Shown in pieces: positions 1 to 6,017 of a stretch of 12,997 bases of DNA (positions are counted from its first letter, which is position 1; each line of letters starts with the position of its first letter). The notes beneath the pieces were generated by a model. The model did not search any database, was not told the origin of the DNA, and worked only from the letters and a program-made list of their open reading frames with translations. The stretch is from the NCBI GenBank assembly GCA_964575675.1, contig CAZNRY010000119.1, positions 1-12,997 of the forward strand, given 5' to 3'. Made by a program: the position numbers and the translations under genes. The DNA is from CAZNRY01 sp964575675 (GTDB lineage Bacteria; Eisenbacteria; RBG-16-71-46; CAIMUX01; VGJL01).

Positions 1-649
1 CGCAGTGGGGCCCGAGCTGCGGGAACGAATGGGGCGGACGGCCGTCATGGGGGCGCAGAGGATCGGCTACTCGAGCCTCGGCACGATGGAGTTCCTCTAC
101 GAGGAGGATCTGGGCCGATTCTACTTCATGGAGATGAACACGCGGTTGCAGGTCGAGCACCCCGTGACGGAGATGGTGACCGGTCTCGACCTTGTCAAGC
201 TCCAGATCCGCATCGCCGCGGGCGAGAAGCTCCCGCTGAAACAAGAGGAAGTCGTCATCCGCGGTCACTCGATCGAGTGCCGCATCAACGCCGAGAACCC
301 AAGCCAAGGGTTCCGTCCTTCGCCGGGAAGCGTGGGTGAGTTTTTTCTCTCGGGCGGACCCGGGGTGCGGATCGATAGCCACATCATCCCCGGCGCCACG
401 ATCTCTCCCCACTACGACTCGATGGTCGCCAAGCTGATCGTCCACGGGTCGGATCGCGCCGAGGCCCTCGCGCGCATGGAACGCGCCCTTGCCGAGTGCC
501 TCGTCGAAGGGATCGACACCACGATCCCGTTCCACCGGGAGGTCCTGGCGCACCCCGATTTTCGCACCGGGCGCTACGACACCGGCTTCTTGGAGCGCTA
601 TCTCGCCGAGAAGGAGGAGGCTGCGGCCGCGGCGAAGGAATCCGGCTGA
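1..649 (+). CDS. accC: Biotin carboxylase subunit of acetyl-CoA carboxylase, C-terminal part (5' truncated)
   Basis: The reading frame is already open at base 2 and ends at a TGA (647-649), so the N-terminal half lies outside the window. The visible part (about 215 residues) is the end of the ATP-grasp domain plus the biotin carboxylase C-terminal domain. The signature EMNTRLQVEHPVTE contains the counterparts of E. coli AccC Glu288, Asn290 and Arg292. Glu in GTMEFL matches Glu276, and Arg in IECRINAE matches catalytic Arg338, at the same 46-residue spacing from Arg292. The enzyme carboxylates biotin on the carrier protein with ATP and bicarbonate, the first step of fatty-acid synthesis, in the cytoplasm. 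The C-terminus has an Ala/Glu-rich tail roughly ten residues longer than in E. coli. No biotinyl or carboxyltransferase domain is fused, so a stand-alone AccC is most likely. A subunit of another biotin-dependent carboxylase cannot be excluded, because the upstream neighbour is not visible. Confidence 0.95.
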   Translation, partial: AVGPELRERMGRTAVMGAQRIGYSSLGTMEFLYEEDLGRFYFMEMNTRLQVEHPVTEMVTGLDLVKLQIRIAAGEKLPLKQEEVVIRGHSIECRINAENPSQGFRPSPGSVGEFFLSGGPGVRIDSHIIPGATISPHYDSMVAKLIVHGSDRAEALARMERALAECLVEGIDTTIPFHREVLAHPDFRTGRYDTGFLERYLAEKEEAAAAAKESG

Positions 650-701
650 GCCGCGCGTTCCACAACCCGCGCCGGCCCGCCGCCCCACGGGAACGCTCGC
701 G

Positions 702-726
702 CCGCGATCACCCGTTCGAATCGCGG
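702..726. terminator. Candidate hairpin between convergent genes
   Basis: Seven perfect base pairs, CCGCGAT (702-708) with ATCGCGG (720-726), enclose an 11-base loop. It lies in the 81-base gap between the accC stop and the TAA of the oppositely transcribed repeat protein, starting 4 bases past that stop on the minus strand. No T-run follows on either strand, so it is not a textbook intrinsic terminator. Its position suggests transcript-end or 3'-stability function. A looser inverted repeat, GCGTTCC (655-661) with GGAACGC (690-696), brackets most of the rest of the gap but has a 28-base loop. Confidence 0.35.
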
Positions 727-730
727 ACGC

Positions 731-3391
731 TTACCTTGTCAGGACGATCTTCCGCGTGGCGACCCCGCCCGGCTCCTCGAGTCTGAGGAAGTAGACGCCG
801 GACGCAAGGCGTCCGCCCGCTCGCGCCGCATCGAGAACCCCGTCGTACTCTCCGGGCCGCCCCGCGCTGTCGCGCAGGGTCTGGACCCGCCGCCCCGCGA
901 GATCGTGCACCGTGAGGAGGACACGGCCCCTGTGGGAAACCGAATAGCGGAAGAGGATGCGATCTCGAAACGGGTTCGGGCGCAGCAGGGTGAGGCCGGG
1001 GACCATCCGCTCATTCGACGCCGCGGGGAGCAGGGCTGGACCGTGCCAGATCCGCTCGCCATTCGAGCATCCTTCTTCGAGCCAGTACGCGGTCTCGCCG
1101 GTGGGGGGGGCGGGATCGATGGTCTCGTAGGCGGTCTGCCCGGGCGCGGCTGGCGTCGAATCGCCGAGCTGCTCCATGACCCCGTCCACGCCCTCTCGGT
1201 GGATGCGAAAGACCGACGCCCCCGCACCATTCACGATCTCCCAGCGAAGGACGGCTGCCTGCTCTTGCCGCCCGGCGGTGAATGCAAGCAGGCGGATCGG
1301 AACGACCGCGTCGTCCCATCGCGCGATGAAGCCGGACGGCTTGCCGCCTGCCTCCACAAAGCCGCCCCCTGCGTACAGGCTTCCATCGTGATCCGCGAGC
1401 GCCCCCACCCAGCCGGTCACGCCCGAGCCGAGGGTGCTCCATGCGTCGCCGTCAAGGCGTGCGATGAAGTTCGCCGCCAGGGTGTCGACGCGATCGAACC
1501 CGCCGCCGACGATCACAGCCCCGTCGTGCACGGCGAGGGTCGAAACCCACTGATTCGGCCCGTTGCCGATCGTCTCCCATGAGCCGCCGTCCCAGCGGGC
1601 CATGTACCGCGTGGGCGTTCCCCCGGCATAGGTGAAGTTTCCGCCGGCAACCAACTTCCCATCGTGGGTCGCGAGCGCGAATACCCAGTTGTTCATTCCT
1701 GGGCCGAGCGGTTTCCATGAGGTCCCGTCCCAGCCGGCGACGTAGCGGGCGCTGAGACCGCCCGCGTCGGTGAAATCACCCGCTGCAATCAGCTCGCCGT
1801 TGTATCTGCCGAGGGCGTTGATCTTCGCGTTCATCCCGGTTCCGAGCGCTTGCCAGCTCGCCCCGTCCCAGCGGGCGATGCGGCCTGCCGTCACGCCGCC
1901 TGCCTCCGTGAAATCACCGCCGGCGATCAAGGAGCCGTCATGAACGGCAACGGCATAAACCGGTCCGTTCGTTCCCCCGCCCACGGGGCTCCACGCCGCG
2001 CCGTTCCAGAGGGCTATGTTCTGCGCCGAATCCCCTCCCGCCGACTGGAAGAACCCTCCCGCGACCAGACCCAATTCTGTGCTCGCCAAGGCGAATACGG
2101 GACCATCCGTTCCCGATCCGAGAGGGGACCATCGCGTTCCGTCCCACTCTCCAACGTGGCCGGCCGGAAGGTCGCCGGTCTGCGTGAAGTAGCCGCCCGC
2201 GAATAGGGCGCCGTCATGGGCCGCCATCGCGATCACCTCTCTGTCCAATCCCTGGCCGAGGAAGCTCCCCCAGGATGAGCCGTCCCATCGGGCCAGCGGG
2301 CCCGTATCGAGTTCGCCGGTGGCATCGAAGGATCCCCCGGCGAGCAACTCGCCGTCGATCGTCGTGAGCGCATAGACGGCGCCGGCGACGCCCGCCCCAA
2401 GGGGGCTCCAAACGCCATCGCGCCATCGAGCGATGAATGAGGCGTCTCCTTCTCCGGCGGAGGTGAACGATCCGCCTGCGACCAGGCTTCCCTGGAAGAT
2501 CGACAGGGCGAGACCGTCGCGGTTCAATCCCACGCCCAAGGACGACCAGTCGCCGGCGATCGGATCCCATCCTGCGATGTGGGCGGCCTCGATGCCGCCC
2601 GCGAGGGTGAACGAACCCGCGGCCACAAGGCGGCCGTCGTAGTACTGGAGGGCGTCGACCGGCCCGTCGATTCCGGCGCCAAGGGGACTCCAGAGCGCGC
2701 CGTCCCAGCGGGCGATGTGGGCAATCGCGATCTCCCCGGACTGCGAGAAGTCGCCCGCCGCGATGAGATCGGCGCCCAGGAGCGCCAGGGCGCGCACGTC
2801 TCCGTCCAATCCGGAACCGAGAGAGTCCCATGCGGTCCCGTCGTAGAGAGCCACCCGGTTCAGATCAACCGCTCCCGAGCGCGTGAAGCTCCCGGCTGCG
2901 ATCAAGCGGCCGTCCCGAACGGTGAGCGCGCGGACTGGGCCGCCGTTCAGGCCATCCCCGATAGGGCTCCACGCACGGCCGTCCCAGCGGGCGATCCCTA
3001 CAACGGTCGTCGATCCGGCTCCGCTGAACTCGCCTGCTGCAATCAAGTCTCCCTCGAACACCGTGAGGGCGAGAACGTCGCCGTTGAGACCCGGGCCGAG
3101 GGCGCTCCACCTGCCGCCCTCCCACAGGGCGATCCTGCTCGCGGCGACCCCGCCCGCATCGTCGAAGTTGCCGCCGACCACGAGCCGCCCGCCGATCACG
3201 GTCATCGCGTGGACGTCGCCCTCGATCGGAAGCCTCGCGAAGCCACCCCACCACTTCACGTCTTCGGGGGAATCCGCCAGAGAGGGCGCCGGTACGATCG
3301 GGCCCGTGCGGGGAGGGGGTATGTCGGCCGCGGCCCCGGCCGGCCGGGGGAGCAGCGCGACGAGGAAGAGGAGCAGACTCGATTTTCTCAC
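731..3391 (-). CDS. Secreted propeller-like repeat protein with T9SS-type C-terminal sorting domain
   Basis: This is an 886-residue protein. I chose the GTG at 3391 rather than an upstream start because it is followed at once by a signal peptide (Arg-Lys, then a leucine-rich core and an AxA site near residues 18-22). It also has GGAAGG seven bases upstream and overlaps the lptG stop as GTGA. After a Pro-rich linker come about 14 tandem repeats of about 46 residues (57-695), with consensus G-V-x-AL-x4-G-x-L-x-AGG-x-F-x2-AG-x6-IA-x-WDG-x2-W-x2-LG-x-G. A region with Fn3-like character follows (about 696-790). The last 90 residues (797-886) form a FlgD/T9SS type A sorting domain: LLRPNPF, VHDLAGRRV, LASGVYFLRL and a final basic strand. 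The protein is probably exported by the Sec system, then carried across the outer membrane by T9SS, and anchored or released at the surface. Its ligand is unknown. Each repeat resembles a four-stranded propeller blade; no catalytic motif is visible. Confidence 0.88.
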   Translation of the reverse strand: MRKSSLLLFLVALLPRPAGAAADIPPPRTGPIVPAPSLADSPEDVKWWGGFARLPIEGDVHAMTVIGGRLVVGGNFDDAGGVAASRIALWEGGRWSALGPGLNGDVLALTVFEGDLIAAGEFSGAGSTTVVGIARWDGRAWSPIGDGLNGGPVRALTVRDGRLIAAGSFTRSGAVDLNRVALYDGTAWDSLGSGLDGDVRALALLGADLIAAGDFSQSGEIAIAHIARWDGALWSPLGAGIDGPVDALQYYDGRLVAAGSFTLAGGIEAAHIAGWDPIAGDWSSLGVGLNRDGLALSIFQGSLVAGGSFTSAGEGDASFIARWRDGVWSPLGAGVAGAVYALTTIDGELLAGGSFDATGELDTGPLARWDGSSWGSFLGQGLDREVIAMAAHDGALFAGGYFTQTGDLPAGHVGEWDGTRWSPLGSGTDGPVFALASTELGLVAGGFFQSAGGDSAQNIALWNGAAWSPVGGGTNGPVYAVAVHDGSLIAGGDFTEAGGVTAGRIARWDGASWQALGTGMNAKINALGRYNGELIAAGDFTDAGGLSARYVAGWDGTSWKPLGPGMNNWVFALATHDGKLVAGGNFTYAGGTPTRYMARWDGGSWETIGNGPNQWVSTLAVHDGAVIVGGGFDRVDTLAANFIARLDGDAWSTLGSGVTGWVGALADHDGSLYAGGGFVEAGGKPSGFIARWDDAVVPIRLLAFTAGRQEQAAVLRWEIVNGAGASVFRIHREGVDGVMEQLGDSTPAAPGQTAYETIDPAPPTGETAYWLEEGCSNGERIWHGPALLPAASNERMVPGLTLLRPNPFRDRILFRYSVSHRGRVLLTVHDLAGRRVQTLRDSAGRPGEYDGVLDAARAGGRLASGVYFLRLEEPGGVATRKIVLTR
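1310..3223 (-). repeat. About 14 tandem coding repeats, period about 46 codons (138 bp)
   Basis: Reading the protein in register gives 13 full units and a final unit that runs into the following domain. Each has a conserved AGG-x-F core strand, an IARWDG turn and a W-x2-LG-x-G closure. Units 8 to 12 look the most alike (GPVxALA, DGxLxAGGxF). Units 5 and 7 carry small insertions, and unit 13 has lost the AG after its AGG-F-like strand. At the DNA level the copies have diverged, so this is an old protein repeat rather than an unstable microsatellite. Confidence 0.85.
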
Positions 3392-4467
3392 CGTGTCACC
3401 TTCCAGAAGATCAAGGAGCCGATCGTTGTGAAGAGGAGGTTCCCCATCCACGCCGCGGCGACGGGAGGGAGGGCGCCATTGTAGCCGAGGGCCTGGCCGG
3501 CCCTGAGGAAAGCGTAGTAGGTGAAACCAAGAAAGATCGTCGTGCCGAACCCGAGGGCCACGTTTCCCCCGCGGACGATCCGCAGGGAGAGGCTCGTCCC
3601 CAGGAGGACCATGATCAGGCTGGCGAGGGGGAATGAGACGCGGAGATGGTAGTCGACGCGGATCTTCACATCTCGCGCCCCGCTCGCACGGACCCTCTCC
3701 GCATAGTGGCGCAGCTCCCTCATGCTCATCTGAAACGGGTTCCCCTCCGGCCGGGCGAAGTCGGCGGGGAGTTCGCGGAGCAGCGACGTTCCGTACGCAT
3801 CGAAACGGACGCTCGTCTCCGTTGAATCGTGGAACGTCCGCAAGAAACCGCGCTCGAAGGCCCAAAGACCGTCGCGCATCTTCGCGTTTTGCGCATCGAT
3901 CCGTCGAGCGATCCCATGGTTCGTCAGCGACTGCACCGACACGTTCCGAAGACTGCCCGCCGCGCCGTCGAAGTACTCGATCATGTAGAAGACCCCGCCC
4001 TGGCCGAGATAGCGGACGTTCAAGCGTCCCGCCTTCTCCTCCGGCTCCTGTCCCTTGATCTCGACCTTCATGATCCGGTTCTGCGCCCTGTAAGCCTCCG
4101 GCACAACCATTTCCGCGAGGGCGTAGACCCCAAATGCGATCGCCAGGGACGCGGCCATGAGGGGCGCCGCGATCCGCAGGGGGGATATGCCGGCCCCCTG
4201 CATCGCCGTCACCTCGTTGAACCGTCGCAACTGGCCGAGAGATAGGATCGATCCCAGGAGGACCGCCAAGGGGATCACCTGCACGAGGACCACGGGCAAT
4301 CCCCAGAGGTAATAACGGAGGATCAGCCCGACCGCTGCATGGTGATCGACGAAGGTGTCGATCTTCTCGACGGCATCCACGATCACGAAGATCCCGACGA
4401 AGAGGGTCAATCCCATCAGGCTGTAGAGGAGGAAATCCCGCAAGACGTAGAGATCGAGGCGCCTCAC
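3388..4467 (-). CDS. lptG: LPS export permease, LptG-type (second LptF/LptG family gene)
   Basis: This is a 359-residue YjgP/YjgQ-family inner-membrane protein. LptF and LptG form the transmembrane part of the LptB2FG ABC transporter, which lifts LPS out of the inner membrane and feeds it to the LptC/A bridge. Three N-terminal helices (about 11-32, 53-78, 97-120), a periplasmic jellyroll (about 125-265) and three C-terminal helices (about 277-296, 303-324, 333-355) give the family layout and the usual length of about 360. The family motif after helix 2 reads FNEVTAMQGAGIS. I trimmed the start to the GTG at 4467. It overlaps the lptF stop as GTGA, has GGAGG five bases upstream, and places helix 1 right after a short basic N-terminus. 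The 53 codons further upstream lie over the lptF C-terminus and look like shadow sequence. The 3' end overlaps the repeat-protein start by 4 bases. Assignment as LptG rather than LptF rests on gene order. Confidence 0.92.
   Translation of the reverse strand: MRRLDLYVLRDFLLYSLMGLTLFVGIFVIVDAVEKIDTFVDHHAAVGLILRYYLWGLPVVLVQVIPLAVLLGSILSLGQLRRFNEVTAMQGAGISPLRIAAPLMAASLAIAFGVYALAEMVVPEAYRAQNRIMKVEIKGQEPEEKAGRLNVRYLGQGGVFYMIEYFDGAAGSLRNVSVQSLTNHGIARRIDAQNAKMRDGLWAFERGFLRTFHDSTETSVRFDAYGTSLLRELPADFARPEGNPFQMSMRELRHYAERVRASGARDVKIRVDYHLRVSFPLASLIMVLLGTSLSLRIVRGGNVALGFGTTIFLGFTYYAFLRAGQALGYNGALPPVAAAWMGNLLFTTIGSLIFWKVTR
3399..3404 (-). promoter_or_regulatory. Ribosome binding site of the repeat protein
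   Basis: GGAAGG on the minus strand ends seven bases before the GTG at 3391. It lies inside the lptG coding end and decides the start against longer in-frame alternatives. Confidence 0.7.
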
Positions 4468-5876
4468 GCGCGCCTCCGCCGCGTGACCGGCTGGGGGAGG
4501 CCGGCCGTGGCGACGCGGACCGTCAGGTAGACGCCCCCCGCGCCAAGCAGCAGGTTGGCAACCCACATCGCGAGCCAAGGGCGCAACAGCCCGCGGTCGG
4601 CGAGCTGCTCGCCCCCGATCAGGCATGCCCAGTAGAAGAGGAAGAAGACGACCGAGAGGAACCCGGCCGCGAGACCGCCGCGGCGGGCCCGCATCCCGAG
4701 CGGCGCGCCGATCAAGACGAAGACGATGCAGGCGACTGGGATCGCATACTTCTTCTGGATCTCGACGCGGAATGAGTCGATCTGCCTCCGCAACCCCTTC
4801 GCCTGGAGCAATCGGATCCGCAACTCCTCGATCTGCCGGCGCTCGGCCGGAGAAACCTCGGGAAGCTTGGGAGGAGGAGGAGCCGGGCGGCCCAGGGCGT
4901 GTCCGATGAGCCCGAGCAACCGGCGCGCGCCGCGCGGGGCGAGTTCCTTCGGGTCGAGGGGAGGAAGCTCCCCGGCATCGTGGACACCGAGGCGCGTCAG
5001 GGATGAGTCGATCTGCGCCTGGTAGGTCCGCTGTTCCTTCTCGAGCGTGGCGATCTCCTTCCTCATCGCCGCGGTCGACATCTCGCGCTGACCGCGATTG
5101 CGGCGCACGGCTCGCGCAAGGGCATCGCCAGCGCCCGAGAGGTGCATCGTCTGCCGGTCGAAGGCCAGCCGCCGGTAGCGCCCGTCCTTCGCGTCCGGAT
5201 CCGCCTCGTGGATTTCTCCGTCGCGCAGGTCGAGCGTGACCGTGCTCTGATCAGGAACGAAGCGGAGGTCTCCGGACTGCGAGCGAATCGTGCGGGGGGA
5301 TCCCCGGCTGTCGGAAGAGTCGATGATCAGCACGTCCTCCATCCTGCCGGTGCGATCGTCGAGCCTCCCGATGAAGAGGTCGTACCCCTCGAAGTCGTTG
5401 ATGAAGATCCCTTCCTGGATCTGGGCGGTCGGGCGCATCCGCTGGATCTGCGCGACGAGGTTCGCGAAGGAGTGGTTCGTCTCGGGCAGGATGCGGTTGT
5501 TGAAGACGACGAGTCCGAGCGTCACGAGGAGGGAGAGGACGAGCGCCGGAACCATGGGAGCGATCAGGTTCACGCCGCTCGCCCGCAGGGCGATGATCTC
5601 GTTGTCCTGGCTCATCTGCCCGTATGCCATCAGCACGGCCACGAGCACGCCGCAGGGAACCGACAGCGCGACCATCCAGCCGAGGCCGAGAAGGAACAGG
5701 CGCCCAACCATCAGGAAGGGGATTCCCTTGCCCAGAAAGAGATCCAGGTAATCGAGGAGGAACTCCAGGGTCAGCAGAAAGGTCACGATCGAGAAGCCGA
5801 GCAAAAACGGCTTCCAGAGCTGGCGCGCCACGTGGCGGGAGAGGATCCCGAAGGGCACCAGGCGCCTTGACGTCAA
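4464..5876 (-). CDS. lptF: LPS export permease, LptF-type, with helical insertion
   Basis: This is a 470-residue YjgP/YjgQ-family permease, partner of the next gene in LptB2FG. Predicted helices lie at about 22-45, 55-84 and 104-125, then the periplasmic jellyroll, then helices at about 377-394, 400-420 and 433-454. The motif NEIIALRASGVNL after helix 2 and the ILPETN at the periplasmic exit of helix 3 are family features. It is about 100 residues longer than E. coli LptF. The extra part (about 260-373) is a charged, heptad-like helix pair around a PAPPPPKLP turn, just before helix 4. Start choice: the open frame extends to a GTG at 5882, but that codon overlaps the GGAGG at 5882-5886. The TTG at 5876 lies five bases downstream of that GGAGG, the same spacing as in lptG, so I prefer it; the difference is two residues. 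It is the first gene of the operon. Confidence 0.92.
   Translation of the reverse strand: MTSRRLVPFGILSRHVARQLWKPFLLGFSIVTFLLTLEFLLDYLDLFLGKGIPFLMVGRLFLLGLGWMVALSVPCGVLVAVLMAYGQMSQDNEIIALRASGVNLIAPMVPALVLSLLVTLGLVVFNNRILPETNHSFANLVAQIQRMRPTAQIQEGIFINDFEGYDLFIGRLDDRTGRMEDVLIIDSSDSRGSPRTIRSQSGDLRFVPDQSTVTLDLRDGEIHEADPDAKDGRYRRLAFDRQTMHLSGAGDALARAVRRNRGQREMSTAAMRKEIATLEKEQRTYQAQIDSSLTRLGVHDAGELPPLDPKELAPRGARRLLGLIGHALGRPAPPPPKLPEVSPAERRQIEELRIRLLQAKGLRRQIDSFRVEIQKKYAIPVACIVFVLIGAPLGMRARRGGLAAGFLSVVFFLFYWACLIGGEQLADRGLLRPWLAMWVANLLLGAGGVYLTVRVATAGLPQPVTRRRRA
4473..4477 (-). promoter_or_regulatory. Ribosome binding site of lptG
   Basis: GGAGG on the minus strand, five bases before the GTG at 4467, within the arginine-rich C-terminal codons of lptF. 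It supports the GTGA-overlap start. Confidence 0.75.
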
Positions 5877-5881
5877 CCGCA

Positions 5882-5886
5882 CCTCC
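5882..5886 (-). promoter_or_regulatory. Ribosome binding site of lptF, favouring the TTG start
   Basis: GGAGG on the minus strand. Its last G is the first base of the in-frame GTG at 5882, which is too close for initiation there. The TTG at 5876 has a normal five-base spacer. Confidence 0.6.
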
Positions 5887-5897
5887 GTGTGTAATCG

Positions 5898-5918
5898 CCT
5901 AAAAGCTAGATCCTTAGG
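5898..5918. repeat. Inverted repeat CCTAA / TTAGG
   Basis: CCTAA (5898-5902) and TTAGG (5914-5918) are perfect complements separated by 11 bases. The site lies 16 bases upstream of the lptF ribosome site start, so it could be an operator or a leader hairpin of lptF. Confidence 0.3.
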
Positions 5919-5942
5919 GTCACTGGACCCTGGAGGTCAGTG
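5917..5942. repeat. Two overlapping hairpins sharing one arm
   Basis: GGGTC (5917-5921) pairs with GACCC (5926-5930) around the loop ACTG. The same GACC also pairs with GGTC (5935-5938), and this second stem extends through CACT (5921-5924) with AGTG (5939-5942) past one bulged G. The two stems use the same middle arm and are mutually exclusive if transcribed. An operator for a dimeric regulator is an equally good reading. Confidence 0.35.
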
Positions 5943-6017
5943 TCGGAGTATATACCGCCGTCGAGGTATGGGGAGGATTCCTGACCACGGGCCATCGAAT
6001 ACCATCATGAGCGTTTC

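Larger units (their letters stand above)
5887..6017. promoter_or_regulatory. Divergent control region between lptF and sprA
   Basis: This short non-coding stretch is visibly richer in A and T than the genes on either side. It must hold the promoters of both the lptF operon (leftward) and sprA (rightward). A palindrome GTATATAC at 5948-5955 offers a -10-like TATA element in both directions, but no convincing -35 element stands at the right distance. The inverted repeats at 5898-5942 lie between it and lptF. I see no Shine-Dalgarno sequence before the sprA GTG. Confidence 0.5.

Noticed and set aside
709..727. TTCGAAT near 715-721 resembling a tRNA T-loop
   Set aside because: The flanking bases do not pair as a T-stem, and no acceptor or anticodon arm can be drawn around it.
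3392..3865. An N-terminal extension of the repeat protein by 158 codons
   Set aside because: It overlaps the lptG C-terminus in another frame, looks like shadow sequence, and would bury the signal peptide.
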